From Deltaproteobacteria bacterium (GTDB lineage Bacteria; Desulfobacterota; DSM-4660; Desulfatiglandales; HGW-15), in assembly GCA_020060215.1 (NCBI GenBank), contig JAGVAP010000123.1, positions 16,123-80,122 on the forward strand: 64,000 nucleotides of DNA, read 5' to 3'. This document shows positions 1 to 8,976 of this stretch, piece after piece. The notes under the pieces are model-generated. The model saw only the letters and a list, made by a program, of their open reading frames with translations. It ran no database searches and had not been told where the DNA came from. Numbering within the stretch: position 1 is the stretch's first letter; every line of letters starts with the position of its first letter. The position numbers and the translations under genes are program-made.

Positions 1-724
1 TGTCGCTGGCCCTCTGGTCAAAGGCGTAGCGGAAGAGATGGTCCACCGCATTCACGATATGCTGGTCGTTGACCGTCAGCTCGTCTGAGGACCGAAGCTT
101 CACGTACTGCTCCAGGTTCCCCAGGTCCACGGCCGGGAGGGCGAACTCGTGCTCGGCCGCGGCAATGGACCGCTTGAAGCCGAAGAATTCGTTGATGAGC
201 TTCAGGATGTCCGTCTTGGTGGTCACCACCGGCCGCACCTGGAGGTGGCTCACCCTGGCAATGTCCTCCATGACCTCCACATTGAAGGGATTGGGTGTCG
301 CAACGGTGAGGAACCCGTCCTTGATCGCGATCGGCAGGACCAGGTGCTTCATCGCGAAGGTATGCGGGATGGTGGTCGTGACGAGATTGAGGTCGAGCTT
401 GAGCGGGTCGATCTTCCTGAACGGGATCTTCCAGGACTTTGCCAGGGCCTGGAAGATAATGTCCTCGTCGATCCCCTTGGACGGGTCGTCGGCCCTTTCC
501 ATCTGCAGGGACGCGACGACGTCCACGATGGTGATGTGGTTGGATAACCGGGCCTTGCTGGAGGAGGAGGCCTGGCGCATGGCGCGGATCCTTTCCAGCT
601 TCCGCCTGATCTCCCCCTGCTTCTTCAGGATCTCCTGCTTCTGCCCCTCGTTGATGAGGCCGTACTTCATGAGGACCCGACAGACGCTCTCGGGGGCAAA
701 GACGTTTTCCGGCGCAACGGCCAT
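1..724 (-). CDS. Type IV pilus/type II secretion assembly ATPase (PilB/GspE family), N-terminal part, cut by window edge
   Basis: The minus-strand frame starts at an ATG at 724 (AGAGGG about 9 nt upstream) and stays open to base 1, so only about 241 N-terminal residues are visible. The visible part matches the MshEN/T2SSE N-terminal domain that precedes the hexameric ATPase core. It holds a segment like DEDIIFQALAKSWKIPF and ends in NDQHIVNAVDHLFRYAFDQRASD, which in PilB/GspE proteins leads straight into the conserved DIHIEP motif. The Walker motifs lie outside the window. PilB-type ATPases sit at the inner-membrane platform and drive pilin polymerisation. The minor-pilin operon upstream on the same strand supports a pilus role, but GspE, PilB and MshE-type proteins cannot be told apart here. 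Confidence 0.85.
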   Translation of the reverse strand, partial: MAVAPENVFAPESVCRVLMKYGLINEGQKQEILKKQGEIRRKLERIRAMRQASSSSKARLSNHITIVDVVASLQMERADDPSKGIDEDIIFQALAKSWKIPFRKIDPLKLDLNLVTTTIPHTFAMKHLVLPIAIKDGFLTVATPNPFNVEVMEDIARVSHLQVRPVVTTKTDILKLINEFFGFKRSIAAAEHEFALPAVDLGNLEQYVKLRSSDELTVNDQHIVNAVDHLFRYAFDQRASD

Positions 725-772
725 TCTAAAACCCTCTGATGAATCATTATCGGGTGAAAATCGGGTAACCTC

Positions 773-871
773 GTAGGATGGGTGGAGCGGAGCGAAACCC
801 ACCAATTCGAGCGATTGAAAATGCCACAAGCCTCAAACCCGATGGGTTTCGCTCCGCTCCACCCATCCTAC
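773..871. repeat. REP-like palindrome, copy 1
   Basis: Two perfectly complementary 29-bp arms (773-801 and 843-871) flank a 41-nt spacer. The arm begins GTAGGATGGGTGGAGCGG and ends CGAAACCCA. A second copy with one mismatch lies at 2141-2212, on the other side of the TPR gene, so the two copies bracket that gene. No T-tract follows, so it is not a standard intrinsic terminator. Confidence 0.9.
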
Positions 872-958
872 CAGGACTTCATTGGCAGTGAGGGCATTAG
901 ACGCTTTGGCATTGATCGATCCTTCGTCATTGGGGCCTTTGACATACGGCCCCCGCCT

Positions 959-2053
959 TCACCACCCTATCCCCTGCGACCTCAGATGTTTCCTCGCCTC
1001 CTCGCTCCCCAGCTGCGCCGCCTCCTGCCAATGCTTGATCGCCTCATTCCTGTTCCCTGATTTGCTGTACGCGTTGCCCCGGTTGTAGTGCGCATTCGCA
1101 TTGCGGGGGTCGATGCGAACCGCCTCCCCATAATCCCGGACGGCATCGCGGTGACTCCCGAGGGCCTCATGGACGGTTCCCCTTGCCACAAAGGCGCGGA
1201 CATCCCCGGGGTTCAGCTGTATGGCCTTGTTCAGGTCTTCGATGGCCCTTTGGTGGTCTTTCATTGCGCTCAGCAGGATGCCCCGATTGCAGTAGGCATA
1301 GCTGTTTTGGGGGTCCAGGGAAATGGCCTTCTCGAAGTCCCTCAGCGCCTCCTCCTGTCGTCCCATGCCGGCGTAGGCCACGCCCCTGTTGTAATACCCC
1401 CCGGCCATTTCCGGGTCCAGCCGGATGGCCTCACCGAAATCACGGACGGCCTCGCCGTGCTTTCCCATGGCCATATAGGCAAAACCCCGGTTGACAAAGG
1501 CGGAGACGAAGTCAGGTCTCAGGAGTAGCGCCTGATCGTAATCTCTGAGCGCCTTCGGGTAGTCCCCCAGAGAACCATGGGACATCCCTCGGTTCAGATG
1601 GATTTCCGGCCTCTTTCGGTCCAGCTCCATTGCCTTCCCGTAATCCTTGATCGCGCTCGCGTGATCGCCCTGGCCCGCGTAAGCGAGTCCTCGATTTGCG
1701 TAAGCCTCCACGTACCCGGGATTGAGTGCTATGGCCTGCTGATAATCCTGAATGCTCTCCTTTATTTTTCCGAGAGCGAGGTAGGAGCCACCCCGGCTGT
1801 AATAGGCCTCAGCCACCTTGGGGCTGCTCTCGATCACCCTGGTAAAGGAGGCGACCGCCTCCTCGTGTCTGCCTGCATCGCTCTGCTCAAGGCCTTTCTT
1901 GAACCACAGATTCGGGTCTTCCTGACAGAATCCTGGGGAAGCCACAATGAAGATGCCGGCAAGAAGGGCGGTCAGTACGATCGACGTTCGACAGGCAAAG
2001 AGCGACGGCCCTCCTCCTTTCCGGTTGTCCTTCATCCACCCATTCCGTTTCAT
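959..2053 (-). CDS. Secreted tetratricopeptide-repeat protein
   Basis: The product is about 364 residues. The start is taken at the ATG at 2053, which has an AAGGAAG Shine-Dalgarno 10 nt upstream; the frame stays open further upstream, but that extension runs into a REP-like repeat and is unlikely to be translated. A hydrophobic signal segment (TALLAGIFIVAS) lies near residues 25-40. About nine tandem 34-residue TPR units follow, each with the W/Y-x-x-x-G...A...P pattern (for example AYYSRGGSYLALGKIKESI). TPR arrays are protein-interaction scaffolds. Position between the PilB-like ATPase and the minor-pilin operon suggests, but does not show, a link to pilus assembly. The partner is unknown. 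Confidence 0.85.
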   Translation of the reverse strand: MKRNGWMKDNRKGGGPSLFACRTSIVLTALLAGIFIVASPGFCQEDPNLWFKKGLEQSDAGRHEEAVASFTRVIESSPKVAEAYYSRGGSYLALGKIKESIQDYQQAIALNPGYVEAYANRGLAYAGQGDHASAIKDYGKAMELDRKRPEIHLNRGMSHGSLGDYPKALRDYDQALLLRPDFVSAFVNRGFAYMAMGKHGEAVRDFGEAIRLDPEMAGGYYNRGVAYAGMGRQEEALRDFEKAISLDPQNSYAYCNRGILLSAMKDHQRAIEDLNKAIQLNPGDVRAFVARGTVHEALGSHRDAVRDYGEAVRIDPRNANAHYNRGNAYSKSGNRNEAIKHWQEAAQLGSEEARKHLRSQGIGW

Positions 2054-2140
2054 CTTTTGGCTTCCTTGCCACATCCGGGCTGATGGAAGCAGGCATCTTG
2101 AGTTCCCCAACTGAGCCCGGCGGAATACGATGAGCCCGCA

Positions 2141-2212
2141 GGATGGGTGGAGCGAAGCGAAACCCATCTATTTGGACCCGGGCCGACGGGTTCCGCTTCG
2201 CTCCACCCATCC
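2141..2212. repeat. REP-like palindrome, copy 2
   Basis: Arms 2141-2165 and 2188-2212 pair over 25 bp with one mismatch and are the same sequence family as the palindrome at 773-871. It sits upstream of the TPR gene's true start. The open frame running through it would give a false N-terminal extension to that gene. Confidence 0.88.
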
Positions 2213-2311
2213 TACAAGTCCGCTCCCATCCCATCTAAAAGAGAGGAAGTGGTGCAATACTAGCAAGTCCAACCATTCTCGACAAACGTTTTCCCTCCGG
2301 TCTTTGTCGCC

Positions 2312-2701
2312 TTATCGAGGAACCTCCATAATGTAACTGCTGGCGCCCGGCAGAACTCGTTTGACGGTGATGCTCACGGCCAACGGATCCCCCTTAAGTT
2401 CGGGTAGATAAACGAGCACCGCCTTGCAGGGGACGGCCAGGGAATCATAGCCGATCTTGCGGCCGGTCTGGTCCACACAAGTGGTTTGCCGGGACAACCT
2501 GACCACCTGCAGTTCCTTCGTGAGCAATCCCTCGGTCATCTTCTTCTGGATCGTCACCTCCGCGGTCATGGTTCGGCCGACCACCGGCTCATCTTTGTCT
2601 ATCTCAGCGCAGAACAGATCGGATCCGGTAAACAGGATGCCTGCCGTAACCAACAGTGTGAAAAATACGTCGGCCAAAAAGGGTCTTCGGATTCGCCGCA
2701 T
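2312..2701 (-). CDS. Small secreted protein of unknown function, 3' to pilY1
   Basis: About 129 residues. An ATG at 2725 overlaps the pilY1 stop, but the ATG at 2701 has GGGAGG 8 nt upstream and is the better start. An N-terminal hydrophobic stretch (VFFTLLVTAGILFTG) followed by CAEID looks like a signal peptide. The rest is beta-rich with two cysteines (TTCVDQTG and VPCKAVL) that could form a disulfide. I do not recognise the family. Being the last gene of the minor-pilin operon, it may be an accessory to PilY1 or the pilus tip; that is inference. Confidence 0.7.
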   Translation of the reverse strand: MRRIRRPFLADVFFTLLVTAGILFTGSDLFCAEIDKDEPVVGRTMTAEVTIQKKMTEGLLTKELQVVRLSRQTTCVDQTGRKIGYDSLAVPCKAVLVYLPELKGDPLAVSITVKRVLPGASSYIMEVPR

Positions 2702-2721
2702 AGAAATGCCTCCCCTCGGCA

Positions 2722-5700
2722 TCACTTCTGCCGCCAGTTGATCAGCCCGCTCTTGATGTTGAAGGCGGGATTCAGTTGCTGCTGCGTGATGATACCGGTG
2801 CTCTGCTGGATGAATGCCTTGGCGCCGGACTCCTGTCCGACATGGATACCGGCTGCAGATGCCTTTCCCGCACCTAGAGACACCTTGACCAGAACCTCGT
2901 CATCGTCGTCGACGCCCGGCGTAAAGACGGGCTCATAATAGGCGGTTCCGGTCTCGTAGTACATGCCGTACAGGTAGCTGTCCCCGCCATAACCGCAGAT
3001 GTCGCTGTTGGGGACAAAGGTCGGGGCAAAGACAATGCCTCCGAGGACGCTGAACTTGGTCAAGGCGCGCTCTCTCGAGGTATCGAGGACCCTGTACCAT
3101 CCCCGATGGTTGTCGCCAACCCAATCGACGAAATCCTCCCACTGATTGTAGGCCAGGGAGGCTCCGTTATAGACCTTCCCATCGGTCTCGATCACGTAGT
3201 TGGTGGCATTGAAGAGATCCGTCAGGGCAAGCTCTTTGCTGATGTTATAGTCGTGGTAATAGCCCCCGTTTGCGCCGTCATAATAGGAATCGAAGAACGG
3301 ATCTTTGATGCCGTAGATATATTGGGTGTCCGCGTTGGTCTTGTCTGTATCCGAGAGGTAGCGGCCGCTCCCGAAGTAGACCCAGACCTTCTCATCATGG
3401 TCGATGCTCAGTGACATGGGCGCGGTAATCGGCCTGGTGGCATTGAATAGGCTCACGAACTTCCAGGGATAGTCGCCGTTGGGATCTTCGCTGTCGGCAA
3501 AGAGCACGGGCTTCCCTGTTTGCGCATCCAGCGTGTTCCAGTCGATCTGAACGGCAATCTTGTAGGCCTTCCCTTTCCACGTGGTCCCGTCGAGGTAGGA
3601 AGTGCCCAGATAGACGGCATCCACGTTGAAGTCCAGGTCCTTGTCGAATGAAACGGGACTGTTGATGAAGGCGTTGCTCTCGGTTGTCTCAAAGAGCCAC
3701 GCATTCGTGACTCCCGAGCTGAAGCTGCTCGTGTTGTGATAGGAGTCCCCTGTCTTCAGGTCCACCACATACACACGGCCCTTGGTGGTGCTCGAACCGT
3801 CGAATCCGGTCGGCCCCGAGCCGAAGACGGCCAGCCACTTGTTGTCGACCTTGATTACCGCAGGAATGGACTGCGACATGTTGAGTCCCACAAACTCTCT
3901 TTCCCACACCAGCCTGGGACTTCTGGGGTTGGTGATGTCCATGAGGAAATAGACCGGGTTGAAGTTCCTGGTTTCATAGGCAGTGGCGCCAGATGAATCG
4001 GTGAAGGTGTCCTCCGAACAGATCTGCTTGCCCCCGAAGTTCAGGCCGCCGAGCAGGAAGGTCCCCCAGTTATCGTAGTTCCCGTCCGCTTCGTCGTTGG
4101 CATCGGCATAATGGGTGTCGTCGGCCAGGATCTTGGCATCGAAGATCTTCGGCCTGAGGTCCACATAGTAGACGTGGCCGTAGTCCTTGTGCGGGATCCA
4201 CTTGAGATGCGGCAGGAGGGCCTGGGGGATATAGGCCCAGAGCTCATCCCCGATCTGCTCGGCCGACGGGGCCCCGGAGGGTTTCGTGTACATCCTGGAG
4301 ACGCCGTTATATTGCCAGGACGTGAAGGCATGGAGCATCCCGTCGTTCGCCCCCACATAGACCACGGTCTCCCTGTTCTTGAAGGCGCTCCAATACCTCT
4401 GGTAGGACTCATCGGCATAGATGATGTGATAGTTGTCCGGAGGCTTTGAAACGGTCACCGGCGTCGAATGAATGATGTCCCCGAGCTTCCACACATTGTC
4501 GTCGATCACCCGGGTGCGCACCTGCATGGTCGTGGTGCCGGTAAAGGAAGCGCTTGAATATCCCGGCTCCATGCCCCGGATGTACATGACAAGGTTCCGG
4601 GCGCGGTCGTTGTGCTGGTCGCCGAGATACTTCCAGGTGGTATAGTCCCGGACCCCAAGGTAGGGCTTGACGTTGGCGACCGCTGTGGTCGAGTAATGAA
4701 ATTGGACGGCCTCCCCCTCGTCGTCGAACATGTCGATGTCGCTGGTAGGCTCATCTACAATCCCGTCTTTGTCCTTGTCTATGTATGTAAATATCTTCCT
4801 GTCGTCCGCGAGCCTCGCCTGTAGCCGCGCCCCGGCCTCGAACAGGGGCACGATATCTTCGAGGACAAGCTCCGCATCCAGATTGGCAGATGTATAGGCA
4901 GGATATGGAGAAGTGCCGCTGACCGTGTACCTCTTGATCCTGGCATCCCCTGTCGAGCCCACGGTGTACTCCACGATCTTGTCCGCCGTCACGTCGAGGC
5001 TCAGGTTGCCGTTGGTGTCCTCCCGCAGGTTCCCGTAGGAATCCACCCAGAGGGACTGGAGGTAACCGGTCCAATTCACATCGGTGACCCCCGACTTGAC
5101 CGTCGGCCGGAAATAGGCCTGGACGAGGTTTCCTTCGCCCTCGCCGGAGGTCGCGAGGACCGACACGGCGGTTCCAGAGGCGGCCCTCTCCAGGATGTCG
5201 TTGATCGCCTTGATCAGTTTCTCTTCCAGTTGATACCCATCCTCGGACTCATAGTAGGTATCGGGGAACCCGTCGTTGTCTTCGTCGTACTCCGCCGTCT
5301 GGTCGGGACGGTCGTTCCCGTTCCTGTCCTCGAACCCCCCATTCTTCGCCGCATCCTGCAGGAGATCCGAACCCTTTCCGAACGCGTACACCACATAGAG
5401 GATGAGGTTCTGGTCACCCGCCAGGGAGGACCTGAGGTCGTTGGTCCGTGCGTACAGGGCCACATCGGGCATGTAGTCGGACCCGCCGTCCGGGAATGTC
5501 GGAGAGGGGCTCGTCTTGTACCCTGCTGCATAGTTCCTGAGGGATACGGGTATATTCTGGTCCTTTGTGCTCTCGCCGTCGGTGAGGTACAGGACGAAGC
5601 TCTTGCCGCAGGCGACATGGCCCACGGTGTTGCCCCAGTAGTAAGGATCGCTGTTGAGATTGGTGCCGTAATCGCTATTGGAGTAATAGGGGCTCACCTG

Positions 5701-7140
5701 CTGGAAGTACCTCATGATTTCATAGAGGGTCTCGGCCAGCGGCGTCCAGGTGCCGCCTTTCTTGTTCTGGATGGCCGTGATCATGTTGGTGAGGTTGTTG
5801 TCCCCTATGTTGATGTAGACGTTCCCCCCCTCTTCGTCGTTGTAGAAAGAGAGCCCCCAGCGGGCCTGGTCCGCGCCCACCTTCTGGAGCACGCCCGCGA
5901 GGTTCCCGTCCGCGTCGAAGGCCTCGGGCTCCACGTCCGAGGTCTTCTTCACCTTGATCTCGAAGTCCTCATCGGCGTTCTCGAACGGGTCCCCGTCCCT
6001 GTCGGTGTCCACAAAGAGTCTGCCGTCCTTGATGCCGTAGAGGTAATTGCCGTTGTAGGGGGTGAGGCTTACCCCCGAACTGGCTGAGGAGTCGAACCAC
6101 CTCTTCCAGTACCGGCTCGGCTGCACGTTGTGGTTGTCGCCGAGCAGCATCTGGTTGCCGCCGCCTGTGCGCGATGTGGCAAGCCCCCCCATGATGACCT
6201 TCCGGGCCACGTCGATACGCCTCATGGTGAGCCAGTTCAGGAAGTTCCCGTTCCACTGGCCTGTTGCGGAGATCTCGAAGTTGTTCCCGTCCCAGTGGTA
6301 CTGCGAGTCGGGGTGGAAGTAGCCGTAATAGCGGGTGCAGGTGGCCGGCGTGAATTCCACGTAGAGCAACGGCGCCTGGGAGGCGGAGGCGTCGTAGGGT
6401 TTTGCGTCGCGCTTCCCTGTGCCGTCGATCTTGAAGACCATGGAGTTCTTGGAGTGCCACCCCTCGCGGGTGACCACCTCCTGCACGATGGCGGAGAGGT
6501 CGGGGGTTTGATACGTGACCCCTGAAACCCACGCGGTTGTTCCGGTCCAGACTACCGCCGAGCTTGTGCCGGACCGGGAGGAGATGTTGCCGTCGGTGGT
6601 CGAGAACTGAACGGTGTCGTCGTCCAGCTGACCGCGGATGGTGAAGCTGAAATTGTTGGCTGCCGATGCGGCCGCCGCCGTGAACTCGATGTAGGCCCTG
6701 GTAACGGTGGCCCCCTGGGGGATGTCCAGGTTCTGGAACCGAAGACCGACCCAGGTGTCGTTGGACGCGGCGTCGAAACCGCCTATATCCAGGTCCGTGT
6801 TGAAGTACATGTCCTGGTTGACTTTGTACTCCTCCGCATCGTCCTTGCTCTGAATCACCCTCGACCATACCTTGCCGCAGTACGGGGAGGTCCCGGTGTA
6901 GAGCGAATCCGTGATGGTCCCGCCGTAATCCCCGCCCCACGTACCGTACGCCGCATAGTTCATGCTGCCCGAGTTGTCCAGGACGATCATGACATTGGGC
7001 TTCACACTCTGCGTGATGAAGATCGGGGTGGAGACATAGGTTGACATCGCCGGCTCAGGGCAGCCTGCGAGGGCCGCAGCCGGAGAGACGATTGCAAGGG
7101 AAACCGCAATGAAAAACGAATAGATTCTTGATCTGTTCAT
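2722..7140 (-). CDS. pilY1: PilY1-like type IV pilus tip adhesin/assembly protein
   Basis: 1472 residues, starting at the ATG at 7140 with GCAGGAGGGC upstream. Order of parts: signal peptide (residues 1-25, ending ALAG); a VLDNSGSM sequence near residue 53 that matches the MIDAS (DxSxS) motif of von Willebrand A domains; a long middle region; and the C-terminal PilY1 beta-propeller with its diagnostic YVGANDGMLHAF motif. Aspartate-rich loops such as DKDKDGIVDEP, DTDRDGDPFE and DEDNDGFPD look like EF-hand type calcium sites; calcium binding in PilY1 is known to control pilus extension and retraction. Acts at the cell surface or pilus tip with the minor pilins encoded just upstream. Confidence 0.93.
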   Translation of the reverse strand: MNRSRIYSFFIAVSLAIVSPAAALAGCPEPAMSTYVSTPIFITQSVKPNVMIVLDNSGSMNYAAYGTWGGDYGGTITDSLYTGTSPYCGKVWSRVIQSKDDAEEYKVNQDMYFNTDLDIGGFDAASNDTWVGLRFQNLDIPQGATVTRAYIEFTAAAASAANNFSFTIRGQLDDDTVQFSTTDGNISSRSGTSSAVVWTGTTAWVSGVTYQTPDLSAIVQEVVTREGWHSKNSMVFKIDGTGKRDAKPYDASASQAPLLYVEFTPATCTRYYGYFHPDSQYHWDGNNFEISATGQWNGNFLNWLTMRRIDVARKVIMGGLATSRTGGGNQMLLGDNHNVQPSRYWKRWFDSSASSGVSLTPYNGNYLYGIKDGRLFVDTDRDGDPFENADEDFEIKVKKTSDVEPEAFDADGNLAGVLQKVGADQARWGLSFYNDEEGGNVYINIGDNNLTNMITAIQNKKGGTWTPLAETLYEIMRYFQQVSPYYSNSDYGTNLNSDPYYWGNTVGHVACGKSFVLYLTDGESTKDQNIPVSLRNYAAGYKTSPSPTFPDGGSDYMPDVALYARTNDLRSSLAGDQNLILYVVYAFGKGSDLLQDAAKNGGFEDRNGNDRPDQTAEYDEDNDGFPDTYYESEDGYQLEEKLIKAINDILERAASGTAVSVLATSGEGEGNLVQAYFRPTVKSGVTDVNWTGYLQSLWVDSYGNLREDTNGNLSLDVTADKIVEYTVGSTGDARIKRYTVSGTSPYPAYTSANLDAELVLEDIVPLFEAGARLQARLADDRKIFTYIDKDKDGIVDEPTSDIDMFDDEGEAVQFHYSTTAVANVKPYLGVRDYTTWKYLGDQHNDRARNLVMYIRGMEPGYSSASFTGTTTMQVRTRVIDDNVWKLGDIIHSTPVTVSKPPDNYHIIYADESYQRYWSAFKNRETVVYVGANDGMLHAFTSWQYNGVSRMYTKPSGAPSAEQIGDELWAYIPQALLPHLKWIPHKDYGHVYYVDLRPKIFDAKILADDTHYADANDEADGNYDNWGTFLLGGLNFGGKQICSEDTFTDSSGATAYETRNFNPVYFLMDITNPRSPRLVWEREFVGLNMSQSIPAVIKVDNKWLAVFGSGPTGFDGSSTTKGRVYVVDLKTGDSYHNTSSFSSGVTNAWLFETTESNAFINSPVSFDKDLDFNVDAVYLGTSYLDGTTWKGKAYKIAVQIDWNTLDAQTGKPVLFADSEDPNGDYPWKFVSLFNATRPITAPMSLSIDHDEKVWVYFGSGRYLSDTDKTNADTQYIYGIKDPFFDSYYDGANGGYYHDYNISKELALTDLFNATNYVIETDGKVYNGASLAYNQWEDFVDWVGDNHRGWYRVLDTSRERALTKFSVLGGIVFAPTFVPNSDICGYGGDSYLYGMYYETGTAYYEPVFTPGVDDDDEVLVKVSLGAGKASAAGIHVGQESGAKAFIQQSTGIITQQQLNPAFNIKSGLINWRQK

Positions 7141-7141
7141 C

Positions 7142-7708
7142 TTAGAGCCCTCCTGCGACTCCCGGGAGAAGCCGGTATTCTGCACCGATGTTGGTCGAGG
7201 CGTTGTTGGGACCTGTCCCGGCGGAATCCAGCGCGTAGATGATCGCTACGCCGCCTGCCGAGCCGACCCCGACGCCTTCGGCCCCGCTCCCGAATTCGAC
7301 CCCTCCTCCGCCGACGCTGATCTGCTTGTCCCGGTCCACATCCACGCTCACCGTTTGGCCCGAAAGTGTGAAGCTCATGTCTTTTGCCGTGTCGTGGGCG
7401 TTGTATCCCATCACTTCCCTGAAGAAGGACCCGTCGTCGGAGGGGAGGTAGGTTATCGCGGCAAGCGTGGGCCGCGCCCCTTCCTCCACCGTCCGTCGGA
7501 CGACCTTGGGGGTCGTATAAACACCGCTGTCCGAGGTGTTGAAGGCGATATTGTAGGCCCTCTCATTTCCGGCAACCTGGATCTCGATCTGGGTGATCGT
7601 CGAGGCTGAGATCCCGATGAGGGTCAAGAACACAAGGATCAGGAGTGCAATCACCAGAACGGATCCATCCTGACTCTTGATCGATGTTGTACCTGCAGAA
7701 CCCTTCAT
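7142..7708 (-). CDS. PilX-like minor pilin
   Basis: About 188 residues from the ATG at 7708, which has GGAGGAAG 7 nt upstream. The N-terminus carries GSVLVIALLILVFLTLIGIS, the hydrophobic stretch of the PilX N-terminal domain. As in other PilX proteins the usual glutamate at +5 of type IV pilins is absent. It then has the TITQIEIQVAGNERAYNIAF segment typical of the family. The C-terminal part is glycine-rich. It lies between pilV and pilY1 with almost no spacing, the standard order of minor-pilin operons. Inserted in the inner membrane and probably part of the pilus-priming complex. Confidence 0.85.
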   Translation of the reverse strand: MKGSAGTTSIKSQDGSVLVIALLILVFLTLIGISASTITQIEIQVAGNERAYNIAFNTSDSGVYTTPKVVRRTVEEGARPTLAAITYLPSDDGSFFREVMGYNAHDTAKDMSFTLSGQTVSVDVDRDKQISVGGGGVEFGSGAEGVGVGSAGGVAIIYALDSAGTGPNNASTNIGAEYRLLPGVAGGL

Positions 7709-7733
7709 ATTTCTTCCTCCGGCTGCCATTCGG

Positions 7734-8123
7734 TTAGATGACCCTCGGGATGACGCGCGGCACCGTCAGGCTTTGGGGAACCCCGTGCTCGACCCAGCTG
7801 ATGGTCAGCAGTACGGTCTTGGTGTCGGCAATCAGGGTGCTGTCGGTGTTGTCCGTCACGACCCAGGTGATCGTGAACCCGGCAGGGGGACTCGGATCGG
7901 TGTGATTGCCTGCCGTGAGGTCCGCATGCGTGTAGGACCTGGTCAGGATCCTCTCCACACGATCCGCCGCGAGGGTCGTTCCCTCCGTGAGGCTCATGCT
8001 CAAGGCATTGCCTCGCATGGAAGCCGACTGCATGGAGGCGACCGCGAGGATGCCGAACATCAGAATGGAGATGGCGACAATGACCTCGAGAAGCGTAAAT
8101 CCGTTTTGAGCCTGTTTTTCCAT
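7734..8123 (-). CDS. PilV-like minor pilin (type IV prepilin)
   Basis: About 129 residues from the ATG at 8123 (AGAGGG upstream). Class III prepilin signature NG/FTLLEVIVAIS: cleavage would fall after Gly8, leaving Phe at +1 and Glu at +5. The mature part starts with ILMFGILAVASMQSASMRGN, as in PilV proteins. The C-terminal half has a TVLLTISWVEHG strand seen in PilV globular domains. Processed by a PilD-type peptidase, which is not encoded in the window. Co-transcribed with pilW upstream and pilX downstream. Confidence 0.85.
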   Translation of the reverse strand: MEKQAQNGFTLLEVIVAISILMFGILAVASMQSASMRGNALSMSLTEGTTLAADRVERILTRSYTHADLTAGNHTDPSPPAGFTITWVVTDNTDSTLIADTKTVLLTISWVEHGVPQSLTVPRVIPRVI

Positions 8124-8257
8124 GGATCCCTCTTTACTCACGCGTTTTCTCACATTTCAAACAGAGTCCCCTTGGTGCTTCTCCTATCGGGTGAAGCGGC
8201 AAATCCTTCCTGCTCTCCCACCTCGGTTCGAGACGACATGCTGCCAGGCTTCCACCT

Positions 8258-8905
8258 CTACGACATGCCGATGTTGCGGCACTTCACCTCAACCCGAAGA
8301 ATATTCCGGCGAAACTTGAGATTGTCCCCGGTGGGGGTGTATATGGTCGTGCCCTGGAAATTCGTGTAAACCGTCGGATCCGTAAAGCCCGTGTCCTGCC
8401 TGGGAGTCCTGGCCACGATCGAGATCTGGACGGATCTGATGTCGTTGAGGGTGGCGGTAACCGCTCCATTCGCATCGAGATAGACGAAATTCAGCGCGTC
8501 GATGTTCTCGGCGACCTGCTGATTGCCTGGGTTCTTTCTGAGGATCCTCTGGCCGTCCAGGGAATAGGTGATATCCTCATTTGAATCCAGGAGGTCTCCA
8601 TCCTGAGTGCCGTCGTCCTTCGTGAACCGGATGCTGTTCGCATTGGCCGTCACGATCCCGGCTCCGGCCTTTCCGGTGGGGTCATACCCGGCCATGCGAA
8701 TATCCCTTTCCAGGTGGTACAAGGCGGCCCGCAGATTCTGCTGCATCATGGCCACCTGCTCCTGGGTGACATACGCCTTTTGCTGGGAGACGTAGCTGGA
8801 ATAGACCGTCGCCATGACTACACCCGCCAGCGCAACGGAAACCAACAGTTCCACCAGGGTAAAACCCCTCTGCTCTCCCACACTGCTGTTCTTCTTCATC
8901 TTCAT
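8258..8905 (-). CDS. PilW-like minor pilin (type IV prepilin)
   Basis: About 215 residues. The ATG at 8905 (GGAG 10 nt upstream) is chosen because it places the prepilin site at RG/FTLVELLVSVALAG, with Phe at +1 and Glu at +5; the open frame upstream of it has no pilin character. The mature N-terminal helix is followed by the family segment QQNLRAALYHLERDIRMAGYD, which marks PilW proteins. It sits in the usual fimT-pilW-pilV-pilX-pilY1 order. Role: one of the minor pilins that prime assembly and present PilY1. Confidence 0.88.
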   Translation of the reverse strand: MKMKKNSSVGEQRGFTLVELLVSVALAGVVMATVYSSYVSQQKAYVTQEQVAMMQQNLRAALYHLERDIRMAGYDPTGKAGAGIVTANANSIRFTKDDGTQDGDLLDSNEDITYSLDGQRILRKNPGNQQVAENIDALNFVYLDANGAVTATLNDIRSVQISIVARTPRQDTGFTDPTVYTNFQGTTIYTPTGDNLKFRRNILRVEVKCRNIGMS

Positions 8906-8976
8906 CAGGTCAGCTCCAGTCGGCTTGAGTCCCTTTCGAACCCGGATCGCCACCCGGAAAGCGCATGCGTTTAGCC

